Source: Doryteuthis pealeii
Taxonomy: Eukaryota; Mollusca; Cephalopoda; Myopsida; Loliginidae
Length of the DNA: 64,000 nucleotides
Assembly (NCBI GenBank): GCA_023376005.1
Contig: CM042152.1
Coordinates: 86,931,569 to 86,995,568, forward strand
Direction: 5' to 3'
Below are positions 11,486-22,779 of this stretch, in pieces. Both the position numbers and the translations under genes were made by a program. The notes beneath the pieces are model-generated. The model was not told the DNA's origin, did not search any database, and was given only the letters and a program-made list of their open reading frames with translations. Position 1 is the stretch's first letter. Each line of letters begins with the position of its first letter.

Positions 11486-12889
11486 ATCATTTGTAACTTC
11501 AAGTTTAGTAATGAATTTGAAATTTCAAGTATTATGAACACTAAGAGAATACAAGAAATATCAGATGATACAATTTATTATTCTGAATTTGATATACTTT
11601 CTCTCTTATAGAAAATGAAAAATCAATTTAATACTAAAATAAGAAAACTTTTTTTTTCTTTTTTTTATAAATCCCTTATAAATAACATTATTATTATCTC
11701 CAAATCAAATGTATATTCTTTTATATCTCATAAGAGTAGAGAAGATCAGTTTAATGTGTAAACAAAAAGTCATTCTCCCATTTATCAATGTCTGAGAGGC
11801 AATTTTCTTAATCTGAATTTAGAAGATTAGATATTTTCACTCAAAATAGTTTTCAGACTAATATTTTCATCTTTGCCTACTCACAATATCTTTCAACTGC
11901 CATTTTTTTTCAGACCTTCAAATTTAATTTAAATTGAAAAAATAAATACAAAGTATCAAATCAGTTTGGATTTCAATTTACATCGCACTTGTTATGTCAC
12001 ATACACCAATGCCTACACGACACTGGGCATGAGACTACTAAGAATCAATTGCAAGTCACATTTTCATCATCCAATTGCACATTACCATTATTCAACATTT
12101 TATACATGCTATTATTTTAAATCCTTTGATAGTAGTTCTTTAAATCGCCCAAGTTTGAAAAAATTGTATTTTTTTACATAAATTTTAAGAATAGTATTAT
12201 TATCTTTATTTTTTGGATTGTGAGGCTTTCACGCATGCTTGGATATGAGTTTAATTTTATTTTTCATCTTCTTTGTTCCAGCTTCACACATTTAATTTGA
12301 GCGACGAAATGCGCTAAAGGTAAAATGCTATAATAGACGTTTTGAGAATTCTCCGAGACTTTTTAACAGCTTTATGATCAGAATGGTACAGGCGTTGTTG
12401 CATAATATAACAAGCTCCTCTGGTATAGAATACAAGTTTGAATGCATTTCTTTATTTGAAAGGATAAATGATTTGACTTAATTTCAAGGTTCAAAGAATA
12501 TATCAACTATAAAATGTGGTTAGATAAGACAATTGCAAAGAAAAAGAAAAAATTGAATTTGTTGAATGAAATCTTGATAAAGAAAAAAAAAAAAAATCTA
12601 TGATAATTAAAAAGACCCCCCCAACCCCCCAACAAACCCAACCCCATATCAATATTCTGATCCACTTTGATTTGAGGACTTTTAGAGATAATTTTAATTA
12701 ATCAATTAATTAATAATACCATGTTCCAAAAACATAATTATAATTTAATTCTTTTTTTTTTTAAATTTATGCTAAATGAGTTGATTAAAACCATTCAATA
12801 AATAAATTACAGAGATCACCATCAAAATGAATAGTAATAAATATTCATCAATTTCCTTATAGTTTTTTTTTATTTGAGAACACAGAAAT
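11486..12889. other. No gene seen; one weak exon-like signal
   Basis: AT-rich. At 12279-12320 a pyrimidine tract and CAG precede a short stretch reading LHTFNLSDEMR and then a stop, followed by GGTAAAA. I do not regard this as a gene call. Homopolymer A, C and T runs occur at 12580-12760. Confidence 0.35.
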
Positions 12890-13265
12890 GTTCTATTTCT
12901 CTGAATGTTTGAGATGAGGCTTGAAGATTAGTATTATCTGCATTATTCGGACTATTGTCCCCATCTTCATTGTTATTTGTACAACGTTTCGGCCGATATG
13001 CCCTCCGGCCTTCTTCAGGTATTTCTTCTCGGACTCGGGAACCTTCTTTTCGAACTCGGGAACTTTCTTGTATTTGGGAGCCATCACGGAACTTTGAACC
13101 CAACCCTTTATTTATTCGACAGGGGTATCCTGTTCTTATTCCGCTAACCATAGCTGGGGTAGGAGTTGTGTTAATTAATTATTTTTCTAACTGCTAAGAG
13201 ATAACTGTCACTTAGAACTGTCTTAACCTAACTGCCTTATCCACTCGGCCATGTGTCCAATTGGA
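12890..13265 (-). mobile_element. SINE-C, best copy
   Basis: The minus strand starts with a tRNA Leu/Ser-like head at 13265 (GGCCGAGTGGATAAGGC as A box, TTCTAAGTGACAG). The body contains short repeats of AAGTTCCCGAG type, then CTGAAGAAGGCCGG..CGGCCGAAACG, and ends near TTCAGAGAAATA. The CTGAAGA..stem..GAAAC block has hammerhead-core spacing. The 93- and 64-codon frames over it are repeat read-throughs. Body copies: 2950, 3333, 15172, 36430, 36645, 51880, 59065. Confidence 0.75.
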
Positions 13266-13663
13266 CAACTGAGTGTGAATTTTGGGAACTTATAAACCTA
13301 ATAAATACAGTCATTCAGTCAAATGGCTAAATATCAATCATTTATAAGATTGCCTGGATTATCAAATATCACAGTCACAGTAAAAGCAAAAAAACTTAAT
13401 AAAATACTTTTGACCCACATATTATTCATCTACCATGTATTTTAATCTCCACAAACTGATAGAAACAAATAGTAAATAAAATATTTTGATCAAAAGATTA
13501 AAAGTCAAGTGAGAATTTTTTACAAGAGATTTTCAAATTATTTTCAGAGTTATTGTCTACATCTGTTGATGATCATTTTTTTCAAAATTGAATATGAAGT
13601 AAAATTTAAAAGTATTTAGATTTCTATTCATTTTTGATTGCAAAAAGAAACTCTTAATAAGAT

Positions 13664-13749
13664 TTGAGTATTGAAACCAAATTTTAGATTTGAGTATTGA
13701 AATTTTTGATTCCAAAAAGAAACTCTTTGGTTTCAATACTCAAATCTTA
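13664..13749. repeat. Short inverted repeat (hairpin)
   Basis: ATTTGAGTATTGAAACCAAA on the left is the inverse complement of TTTGGTTTCAATACTCAAAT on the right, with a partial third copy between. It can form a stable hairpin. No terminator or element role is evident. Confidence 0.65.
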
Positions 13750-13913
13750 ACAGTAGCTATTTACAGAATTTAATTGTATTATATATGTTCAAAACTTTTT
13801 TGGCAATAAAATTAGTTTCTTCTGGGTTCAGTTTTTAATTTTCAACAGAAAGAAATAGGAACTTTTGTACACATCTAATAGATGTTTTTTCTAAACTTTT
13901 ATGATCATTTGAA

Positions 13914-14070
13914 TAAGTCGTAGAAGCAGCACCCCACAAAGAAGCAACTGTATGGCCACCTGCCTCCCATCTCACAAACCATACGGGTAAGACGAGCTAG
14001 GCATGCAGGACACTGCTGGAGAAGCAGGGATGAGATCGTAAGCGACGTACTACTGTGGAATGTTGGAATG
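13914..14070 (+). pseudogene. LINE 3' end of ORF2 (fragment, plus strand)
   Basis: Reads NKS*KQHPTKKQLYGHLPP then RRARHAGHCWRSRDEI, the C-terminal region downstream of the reverse transcriptase of a non-LTR retrotransposon family also present at 14090-14600 and 15750-18180. One in-frame stop. It is the 3' terminus only. Confidence 0.75.
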
Positions 14071-14084
14071 TAGGACTTTTGGAA

Positions 14085-14600
14085 ATCATTATCATCATCA
14101 TCATCATCATCATCATCAAGGCATGCTAACAGCATGGATTTCCATGACTCTCTCTAACCATCCATCCCTATCAGCCATCGCTCTTGACATCCAGTGTTGG
14201 CACAGAGCTAATGAATTTAAGTTTTTGCTGATTGATCATGTCTAGGAGTCGATAGGAAAATGTCACTTCTGAGTTCATCCTTATTTCTCCAAGAGTGCTC
14301 AGAATATCTTGCTCATCTTACTTGGATGGTTTGTGTGATAGGAGCTAAGTGGCCATGCAGCTGCTGCTTCCAGGATTTGTTCAAAACAGCATGCAGAATC
14401 TTTGGATAATTTCCATCAATCTTTTTCTCTAAGCGTCTTGTTAATGCCCAAATTAGACAACCATACAATAGTAGTGACAAGGCTAGAGCTTTGAAGAATT
14501 CTCGTTTTAGTTTATCAGAGAGATGTGATTTCCATATAGTCATTAACCTGTCAAAAGCAGTCTATGGTTTCCCTTTTGGAAGGATGTAACATCAACATCA
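14085..14600 (-). pseudogene. LINE reverse-transcriptase thumb and C-terminal fragment (minus strand)
   Basis: The 76-codon frame at 14543-14313 reads IWKSHLSDKLKREFFKALAL, LLYGCLIWALTRRLEKKIDG and NKSWKQQLHGHLAPITQTIQ, which is the conserved stretch after the RT catalytic core of this LINE family. It continues with stops as a degraded HSWRNKDELRSDIF. The 3' tail is a (GAT)n microsatellite at about 14092-14120, where it meets the tail of the plus-strand copy. Confidence 0.8.
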
Positions 14601-15040
14601 CTCACTCATGAAGAAACAAGGCTGGCATATCAAATAAACAAACAAACCAATCTGCACATGTCAATCACAGAACCACCTGCCAACAACAAGCAAGTCTGAC
14701 AATAATTAAAAACCAGCATGTTCCCAACAATTCACCTGAATCAACACCATTCAACATCTCAAGCTCTTAAAAACTGCTACCTTCACATATATATATGTTT
14801 CATTAACAATATCACACAAATGACACTGAAAAGGCTGTACAATGAAGCAATGGATTAAAATACCTTCTCAAAACATAGTGATTATTTAACCATTTAACTC
14901 CTATTTAACCATTCCAACCTAACTTTTTCACCAGTTATTTTTGTTTTATTCAGTATTTTTTTTTTACACCAATGAGTTCATGAAACATGAAAAAAAATGT
15001 CCCAACAAAATTATTCTGTAATAAATAGCTGGAATTATTT

Positions 15041-15128
15041 ATAGTATTAAAGTATTGGTATTATTTACAGTATTAAAGTATTAAGTATTATTTACAGTAT
15101 TAAAGTATTAAGTATTATTTACAGATAT
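15041..15128 (+). repeat. Short tandem repeat, about 27 bp
   Basis: Three to four copies of TATTTACAGTATTAAAGTAT with small length changes. Confidence 0.75.
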
Positions 15129-15171
15129 TTTCTTGAGGCATATCCAATGAGGTTTTAAAGGGTTAAAAACA

Positions 15172-15370
15172 ATTTGGATTATTCGACTATTGTCCATATC
15201 TGTACAATGTTTTAACCAAAGTGACCTCAGGCCTTCTTCAGGTATTTCTTGTTGGACTCGGGAGCCTTCTCAAACTTGGGAACCTTCTTATCTTATTCAG
15301 GAGCCATCACGGAACTTTGAACAAATAATACAAATTATCAAGCCTCATCTCCTAAATTCAGAGAAATAGG
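15172..15370 (-). mobile_element. SINE-C body fragment
   Basis: The minus strand carries the SINE-C body including CTGAAGAAGGCCTGAGG and ends near TTCAGAGAAATAG. There is no tRNA head. Confidence 0.6.
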
Positions 15371-16169
15371 TTAAAAACAAGTCAAGTATGAATGACATTC
15401 AGTTGTTACCTTTAGGCCATTTGGTATTATTCAAAGAAGTTGCTAAGCATTAATGATTACTGAGCTTAAAAAATGTAATCCTTTAGACTGAGAGTGATAG
15501 ATTCTAAGTGTGGTATGGTCAATGAATCTGTTGCTTGGAAAACTTTGATTCAGCCATGGTTGACAATTCTCAGCTACTTAACATTTGATCTGACAAACCA
15601 TCTGTTTATCTCAAGATAAATGATATCCTGTTTCATGTATGCATATAATTTAATCAAACACATGATTTCCTTTCATTCAAATGGGAAGAAAAAGAAGAAA
15701 ACAACAGACAGAATGTAAACAGAATAAAAATGAGAACTAAATATCATCATCTGACAGCATAGATTCCTTTGACTCTCTCTCGGCACCAATTTCTAAGGGT
15801 CATTGCTCCTGGCAAGTCCTCAGCATCCAGTGCCAGCACATAGCTGTTGTATGTAAGTTTCTGCTGGTGTGTTCATGTGTAGGTGTCCACAAGAGAATGT
15901 CACTTATGAGTTTATCCTTACTTCTCCAGCTGTGTCCAGCATGTCTTGTTCATTTTACTTGGATGGTTTGTGTGATAGGCGGCAAGTGGATGTACGCTGA
16001 TTTTTTTGTGGGTGCAGCTTCAAAGATTTGTTCAAGACAGTACACAGCATCTTTGTGTAGTTCCCACCTAGCTTTTTTCTAAGCGTTTTGTAAGAATCCA
16101 AGTGGTGCAGCCATCTCAGTTGTATGGTTTGTGTGAGAGTAGGTAAGTGGTTGTATAGCTTTTTTGTGG

Positions 16170-16595
16170 TATACCATGTGGGGGTGTTATATTAATGCTG
16201 GAAGGCTCAAAGTAACCTCCCAACGTGGGTACAAGTGTATACATAAAAAACATTCCGACAAAGGGTGTACAACGATAACATATTTATTCCATAAGTAACA
16301 GAGATACATTTAAGATAAAGATATACACAACAGACACATAAACGTATTATGAGGAAATAGGCATACGACTCATGTCATAGAGAATGTCGCTTACTGGTCG
16401 CTGGTTTGGCGGTAAAGTCCCCTAAGACTTAGAGGTGGCAGGAGCCAAGACCATGTTTACTTGTTGCTGGCCTGAGTGGAAAATTCCTGCTTGTGGCTAA
16501 ATACCAACATCACCTATCGGCTAAACGAACCATAGTAAGGGAAGATAACTCATTTTGGACTTATTTCCACCCAGACTTCGTTTTACTGACCAACA
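16170..16595 (-). mobile_element. LTR-like insertion inside the LINE
   Basis: A 426-bp insertion flanked by GTGG on both sides (16166-16169 and 16596-16599). The paralogous LINE at about 15990 reads TTTTTTGTGGGTGCAGC uninterrupted, so the empty site is known. On the minus strand it begins TGTTGGTCAG, contains GGAATAAATATG (a polyadenylation-like signal) and has CACCCCCACA a few bases before its end. That fits a solo LTR, though the last bases (GGTATA) are not a clean CA terminus. Confidence 0.6.
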
Positions 16596-17034
16596 GTGGG
16601 ATGATGCCTTTAGGATTTGTTCAAGACAGCACTCAGCATCCTTATGTAGGTCCCATCAAGCTTTTTCTCCAAACATTTCATTAGTTCAAGTGGAGTAGTA
16701 TAACATGGTTACAGCTTGGAAGAATTACCATTTTATCTTATCAGATTTCCATATGATTGATAACCTGTCAATTGCAGTCCATGATATATTGCTACTTAAG
16801 TATGTGAACTGGTCTACTAATTTCAAAGGCTTGCCATTTAATGGCACCATCTTGTTTAAAACATTAACTGTTTTTGATATGACTTTCTGTAGATGAGATA
16901 TTGCTACCAAAGTATGTGAACTGCTCTACTAATTTCAGAGGCATGCCATTTAATATGAAGATGGCTTCATCTTGTTTAAAACACATGAACTGTGTTTATC
17001 TGAGTTTACATAGAACCCAATAACTCTTGCTGCC

Positions 17035-17205
17035 TACTCAAAGGACATGTCAACCTGTCTAGGGTTATTTCATGCCTAGTGGTTAAGGAATCGCATTCAT
17101 TGTACATTTATATTTACATTTTTTGTATAGTTTCTTTGAACTTTTTTTTTGCACACAATCCAAAAGAATACAAATCATTTTTAAGCAGATCTATTTGAGC
17201 CATAC
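17035..17205 (-). mobile_element. Retroposon R fragment
   Basis: Reads CATGTCAACC..GGTTATTTCATGCC followed by GGAATCGCATTCATTG, the same subfamily as 30722-31115. It abuts the next R copy. Confidence 0.6.
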
Positions 17206-17207
17206 AT

Positions 17208-17605
17208 AGGTTAGTTGGTTGGTTGGATTTTACGGCATGTCAACCCTTGTTTGGTTATTTTCTACCAATGTTTTATTCATTCTTGATGGGTATTGAAATT
17301 CTTTTTCAAAACTCAATGTTTTTAAACAATTTTTAAAACTCATTTAACCTATAGATGGAACACTACCAGTCCATACATTGGACCCCAACAGGTACTACAA
17401 CTCCGAGTCAGAGTGGACCTGGGAGTAATGACAATGAAATGGTACTCCATATTCCCCATATCTCCAGAACCGAAGCCTCATCATCAAATTTAGTTTAGTG
17501 TCATACCCAGAACACCCTTTTGTTTAAAGCAGTCTTACCCATCTGCAGATGGGTACAGTCGGAGTATTCTAAACCCCGCTGACAAGGCGTCAGAAATATA
17601 ACGTC
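17208..17605 (-). mobile_element. Retroposon R copy with (GGTT)n end
   Basis: Starts GGTTGGTTGGATTTTACGGC and passes through CAGGTACTACAACTCCG and GTACAGTCGGAGTATTC to CTGACAAGGCG. Orientation is by the tail: GCCGTAAAA plus (CCAA)n is the 3' end, so this copy is on the minus strand. Confidence 0.7.
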
Positions 17606-18388
17606 AGTCAGGTTTATATTTTAATTCGAGTCCTGAATTATATGTCCTATGCAGCAGAGATGTGGATTGGATTGGTCTATTTACAAGAAGTATTAGATCA
17701 TTTCATAGTCTGCAACTGTAATAGTTTCTGTGGGATATCGTTTGCTGCTTGCTCTTTTTTTTGTATGAACCCATTTTCCTTCATCAGATCTAGTGACATT
17801 CATGGTCCAGGCAAATTATATATAGAAATGAAGCTAATGTATCTCCTTGTAGGACTCCAGCAACAATGTCAAAGAAATCAGTGTCACCATCTGTTGAGCA
17901 AACAATTGTAGAGCATCATTATAGTGGAAACAAGTTTTTTGAGGAGAGCATATGCTACAAGTTTTTCCTCTGTGTACAAAGTTAAAAACCTTGGATAAAT
18001 CTATAAACAAAAGTGTTGCCTCGAGAGTCTTTGCTTGTACTTCTTCAACAAATAGTCAAAATATGAGAAATTGTGGATCTATTTCTCTGAAATGTGTTTT
18101 CATTTTTCCTAAGAATTTTCTTAAGAGCTACTACCTCATCTGAATGCACTCCTTATAGAGCCGTCTGAAGGATGTTAGTTTTGAATAGTCAGGTTAAAAC
18201 CAGTGAAATAAATCCAAAATATAATTATTAATCATAAATTTAGTCTTCCTGTATATTATCTAAAGTTCAGTAAAATAAGTGTACAGAATAAATAACTTTT
18301 CTTTCAATATCATATGTACTATCATAAAACTATGATATATGAATAAATATTTAAGGATGAAGAAAAAAGAGAAAAATGATTGTGTGCA

Positions 18389-18392
<4 letters not shown>

Positions 18393-18432
<40 letters not shown>
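18393..18432 (+). repeat. (GA)n microsatellite
   Basis: About 40 bp of uninterrupted GA, followed by purine-rich AAAGAAAG sequence to about 18600. Confidence 0.9.
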
Positions 18433-18433
<1 letters not shown>

Positions 18434-19180
18434 CTTGAAGAAAGAAAGGTAAAAAAAAGAAAGAAAGAAACATAAGATAAAAAAAAGAAAAGAAGGCAGA
18501 CTAGAGAAAAATGTAGCGAGATGTAAAGAAAAAGAAAAAGAAGGAGAAAAGAGTGCAGCATATGAAAAAAGATATCAGAAAAGAGAAAGAAAATATGACA
18601 TTAGTATTTATTACTGAAATTAATCTTTATTCTATAAGCTTATGATATTCTCCTTCTAATGTCTAGTTTATCAACCATTTTTCTTCCAGAGGGACATCTT
18701 GAATACCTAAGTTATGACACCTCTTTGATGAAATTGCAGAATTGATATATCCTTCAGACAAGGACAAGTTTGCCATTAAATGGTATCATCAGTCTGGAAG
18801 ATAGAAACAATGTCCCATGGGATCTTCAATTTATTATTAGGTGTTTCATTTTCATCTGAAAACTTTTGTTTAAAATATCTGCCCTTAGAAAGATACAATG
18901 CTATTCAAACCTTTGTCTCTTGATTCATTATCTCAACTTCATTCTTCTAAGGTTTGAAGGTGTAATCCCATTTCACAAATACACCTGGCTTGTTATCATA
19001 AAATAGCAAAAGGGGAAGAGAAAGGTAATTACAATTTAACATAAACTAAACACAATTTTTTACACAGCAGTCAGAAATGTTTGCTCACTGAGAATAGTTC
19101 ATATATTTATATGGACACAATCCATCATGGCTCATTTTATATGAAAATGAATATAAAATACAAATTAAATTTTTTTTCTT
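18433..19180. other. No gene seen; a doubtful hammerhead-like relic near 18755-18800
   Basis: AT-rich. The minus strand near 18793 reads CCAGACTGATGATACC..GGCAAACTTGTCC, which has CTGATGA and a six-pair stem but lacks GAAA. Confidence 0.3.
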
Positions 19181-19185
19181 CTTTC

Positions 19186-19731
19186 TGTTGGAATATCTTT
19201 TATATAAGATGTGCTCTAATTCCCCACCAAGATTTATAGACTGGCCAAGGTCACGTGATTGACTCCTGCAGCCAATCACTAAACATACTGTGTGGAAGAC
19301 ATACTATTTACCCCCTCCCACTGGTCATAATTACAAATGTGCTCACTGAAGACGGACATAGGATTACCGGAACTTTACCAATAATCAGGAAGGACATACG
19401 ATTACCAGAGTAACCAAAGGATTCATTATTGAAGGACTCTTTACCAGAGTAACCAAACGATTCATTATTGAAGGACTCTTTACCAAGAACTGAGAACTCT
19501 TTACCAGAGTAACCAAAGGATTCATTATTGAAGGACTCTTTACCAAGAACTGAGAACTCTTTACCAGAGTAACCAAAGGATTCATTATTGAAGGACTCTT
19601 TACCAAGAACTGAGAACTCTTTACCAGAGTAACCAAAGGATTCATTATCGGGGAACTCTTTATCAAGGATCCAATTCCACGGGATAAGTGCTCTGCTTTA
19701 AGGCCAAAGAATGGCCCTTAAAAACTTAACA
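19186..19731 (+). mobile_element. Solo LTR, LTR family 2, copy 1, with internal minisatellite
   Basis: A 546-bp LTR starting TGTTGGAATATC and ending CTTAACA, flanked by an exact 5-bp duplication CTTTC (19181-19185, 19732-19736). The first 130 bp match 61463 and, reversed, 27228. The middle has a 60-bp tandem repeat. Confidence 0.85.
19397..19665 (+). repeat. 60-bp minisatellite inside an LTR
   Basis: About four and a half copies of a unit containing AGAGTAACCAAAGGATTC and ATTGAAGGACTC. Copies at 19500, 19560 and 19620 are almost identical. Sibling LTRs have a different copy number and unit length. Confidence 0.9.
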
Positions 19732-19744
19732 CTTTCTGATATTG

Positions 19745-19940
19745 TAAACTAATTAGAAGAATTTGGAAACCCGAGAAAGAATTGAAACCAGATGGCAACA
19801 TAACTAAAATCAGAAAGATTACAGAAGCTTGTGCTGAGGAGACCTACTGTCACTTGATCTCAAGTGGAACCCGCCAAATAGTACCGATGAAAACACAACA
19901 AGTACACATTATTATTATCAACATTGTTGCTACTATGACT
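19745..19940 (+). pseudogene. Probable LINE 3' end, second family
   Basis: Degraded sequence similar to 32200-32408 and 53628-53775, where the plus strand reads a peptide like SARILRRILEI followed by an (AAT)n tail. Here too the end is ATTATTATTATC. The assignment rests on comparison among these copies. Confidence 0.4.
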
Positions 19941-20431
19941 ACTACACTAAATCTACAATGATATCTCCAAAAAGAGACAGATTTTCTTTCAAATGAATAT
20001 TTAATGTTTTTATCTGGGAGCAAATTTTTAAAAAGAACAAAATAATTAATCTTAAAGTTTCTGTGGGCAGATCTTTTCCCCTTTCTTCTTTATAGTTTGT
20101 TTGTAGCTGCCTCATTGTATTGATAACAATGATGATATTTCCAATATAGTCACCAATTAACAACAACCCCCTCAACTAATCAACTGTGTGTTAATCATTA
20201 ACTGAATTAAAAAAGGAAAGAAAGAAAGAATATTCAAAAGAATTACATTAAACCTAGAGAACAATTCTGAAAATTAAAGTTTGAGTAATTAGAGCTAAGA
20301 TAGATTAAAACCTGGGGTTCTTCTGACATGATTTATGGTTGTTATGTAAAAGATTTTTTGATAATTTCTCAAAAAAATTAGTGAATTTTCTTACAGAGAA
20401 GATGAAAATTATTTAACATTTTGGTTGGTTG

Positions 20432-20491
20432 ATGAACTGATAAGGGTTGATATGCTGTAAAACACAGCATATCAACCCTTATCAGTTCATT
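20432..20491. repeat. Perfect palindrome at a retroposon R end
   Basis: ATGAACTGATAAGGGTTGAT and the following TATGCTG are mirrored exactly on the other side of TAAAACA. Arms are about 26 bp. The inner part is the R 3' tail (GATATGCTGTAAAAC). Confidence 0.85.
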
Positions 20492-20504
20492 TATAAAGTC
20501 ATTT

Positions 20505-20855
20505 TATCCTATCAGAAATCCTACACACCAACTTGCACAACCCACATCCTGGGAATGATGTTAAACTATCTGATGGTGAGGTTCCAGTTTTGGAGGTTTG
20601 GGGAATGTGGAGCACCCCTTCATCACCATTGCTTCCTGGTCCACTCTGACCCAGAGTGGTAACACCTGTTAGGGTCCCATCTATGGGTTAAATAAAAAAC
20701 ATGAGTTTATAAACAAAATTGTATTATCCATTAAAAAGAAATTATTTCAAAACTTTGTTAGCATTAAACATTGTTTTTACCAATAGAAGTATTCGGCATA
20801 AAATAACCCAAGGGGTTGACATGCCGTAAAAACCAAACCAACCAAACAACCCACA
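20505..20855 (+). mobile_element. Retroposon R copy
   Basis: Reads CCTGGGAATGATGTTAAACT, GGTTCCAGTTTTGGAGG, CACTCTGACCCAGAGTGG and TTGACATGCCGTAAAAACC with a (CCAA)n-like 3' tail. Confidence 0.75.
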
Positions 20856-21059
20856 TAATGACATCACTCTTTTCTATGTAACAACATGCAGTACCAGAGA
20901 CACTTACACTGATATATAGCATACAACCCTGCATACTGCGTATCCACCTCTCAATTATGGCTCTATCTGCAGCCAGCCCAAAAAGAGAACACCAGTCCAC
21001 ACTGATTGTGCTTACCAAAAAGAAAACACATCCATCCAATAAGTACAATGTCACCAAAG

Positions 21060-21125
21060 GAACTGCTGTAAGCCACACTCCATTGGCCAACCTTTCTAAC
21101 ACAGCAACATCAAACAAGTTGACTG
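21060..21125 (+). repeat. Left half of a duplicated segment split by an LTR
   Basis: CTGTAAGCCACACTCC..AAGTTGACTG matches 22780-22837. The right half resumes at 21657 after the LTR. Confidence 0.75.
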
Positions 21126-21656
21126 TGTAGTGTAATTATTATGGTCTACAGGGAATTTGGGGATTGAAAAGAAAACGGTATTCGGATTTCTGGAGAAAGA
21201 GAAGAAATAAGAACAAAGGTTAAAGTTTAGAAGGGTAAACACTCAACGGGGTACCAGCAATTGACTGACGAATGACCCCGGAACAAGATTTAAAAATAAA
21301 AACAGAAGTTCCGGGCTTTGACTGGAAGCAGAAGTGGGTGACTCTCCCACCCCAGGGTGAGAAACGGAAGAAGAGAAAAATTGTCCTTTTTCGGCTGGGC
21401 CTTTGTCAGGGGCAGACAAGGCTTCCCAAGTTTCCCCCATATGGGTTTCGAATAGTAGTACCGAACATGATCTACAAAAGAATAATTTGACCCTACCCTC
21501 TCTTTCACTCTTTTTCTCTGAAAAAGAACCCACGAGCCTAAAAAGGAATAAACAACCCCTTTGTGACTATATGACTTGTGTATGTTGTTTCTGAACTAAT
21601 GACTATTACTACTACTAACGACTACTACTATAACTCAAATTTCGCCTTATGCTACA
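21126..21656 (+). mobile_element. Solo LTR with known empty site
   Basis: A 531-bp LTR beginning TGTAGTGTAATT and ending TTATGCTACA. Termini TGTAG/CTACA are inverted, and the flanks are an exact ACTG duplication (21122-21125, 21657-21660). The paralogous segment at 22780-22930 reads AGTTGACAAGCTCCAAGCAC without the insert. GC is higher than in the surroundings. Overlapping frames of 60-96 codons are LTR read-throughs. Confidence 0.85.
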
Positions 21657-21790
21657 ACTGAAGCTCCAAGCACCAAACCTCAATTTCCTTTCCATTATAC
21701 AATAAAAAGCTGTACAACCTTAATCACCAACCAAACAGAATGCTTTGCTGAACAGACTCTCTAACTGTGCAAATTGCTTGTTCTATAGAT
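21657..21790 (+). repeat. Right half of the duplicated segment
   Basis: AAGCTCCAAGCACCAAACCT..GAACAGACTCTCTAAC matches 22838-22930 with scattered differences. Confidence 0.7.
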
Positions 21791-22404
21791 TTATGAATAC
21801 ACCTTTTCTTGTCCTTAACGTTTGTTGTTTGCTATTCATTTCGTTATCACTGCATCACAAACAGTAGGTGATATAGCATTTCCTCTACTGGTCAGCGAGT
21901 TAACCCTCTTCCACCTACTCTCTCTTTCTCAGTATTAGATTACATGAATATAACAGTATGGATAAGCTGGCTTCTCTAAAAGTGGACATGAGTCTTAGTT
22001 TCACCAAGTATTTATTACTTTTGTCTCTGATACACATTGTTTGTTATACAATAACAAGCTGAATATGTTGCAATAAAGAGAAACTAAAATTAAAAAGAGG
22101 AAATTAAACAAAAGTCAAAATAAATAGTATTGACTGCAATTGCTTTTATTATATTAAAAAAATCAAAAAAAAATCAAATATCTTAATGAGTTACTGCATC
22201 AATAGTTATTAATGAATATGTTTGCCTTGTGCTATGATTAGGTATTCCAGGAAATTGTCTTGAACTAGTAGGAATTATGGCTCATCTGATAAAGATATTG
22301 TCACAGAACAAAATTCACTATACTATTTTTCTTTATTTTGATTTCTTATTAGAATTCACCAAAATGTCTGGCCATCAGTACAGCTAAGGCTCAGCCATTT
22401 TTAA

Positions 22405-22700
22405 CTAAATTTATATATTCACCAACCCCTCCGCATGAGCAGGATGCAACACAAGGTCAATTTCTTAAGCGGAGTTCAACAGGTTTGAATTCAGAGTTTT
22501 CCTTCTCCTAGACTGGTTACCTAGCCATAGTTAAAGAACCCAGTCTGACCTGCTATTTACCCATAGCTGGAGAGAGAGTAGGATTCATACCTTTCCCAAG
22601 GGTATTAGTGCTAAGTGAAATGCAATTACCACGTCCAGGATTTGAACTTGGGTCGACGAGTCCATTTCCCATAACTTTAACCATTACACAATGCGCTTTT
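22405..22700 (-). mobile_element. SINE-B copy
   Basis: On the minus strand a tRNA-like head (GTGTAATGGTTAAAGTTATG, then GTTCAAATCCTGG as B box) leads to a body with CCTTGGGAAAGGTATGAATC and CAAACCTGTTGAACTCC and an end GGGGTTGGTGAATATA. Relatives: 36070, 45727, 48510, 50315, 55800, 56895, 57150 and 57425. Confidence 0.8.
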
Positions 22701-22779
22701 TACACCAAGGTTTTAAACTATAAGGAAAGATGACTCAGATATTTTAAAGTGAAATCTACCTCTCACTCCTTTCATTATG

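Larger units (their letters stand above)
15750..18180 (-). pseudogene. LINE copy broken by nested insertions
   Basis: From right to left on the minus strand it keeps the order of one ORF2. About 18040-17930 reads EEVQAKTLEATLLFIDLSKV (RT motif A, Asp retained). About 17800-17690 reads SDEGKW/DLMKENGF and RYPTETITVADYEMI, a decayed form of the YADD region. 16990-16600 reads LNGKPLKLVDQFTYLSSNIS. 16165-15750 holds the 3' end with a short (GATGAT) tail. Frameshifts and stops are many. Insertions split it: two retroposon R copies (17035-17605) and an LTR-like element (16170-16595). A small tandem duplication covers 16800-16985. The RT family resembles LINEs common in molluscs; the clade is not assigned. 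Confidence 0.75.

Noticed and set aside
12870..13151. 93-codon frame with KVPE-like repeats
   Set aside because: It recurs, broken, in every SINE-C copy and is part of the SINE body.
13672..13749. Rho-independent terminator
   Set aside because: A hairpin is present, but this is eukaryotic repeat DNA with no upstream gene.
19385..19666. 93-codon frame of four near-identical repeats
   Set aside because: Read-through of the 60-bp minisatellite in the LTR.
21243..21533. 96-codon frame and three overlapping frames
   Set aside because: All lie within the solo LTR 21126-21656 and match no protein I know.
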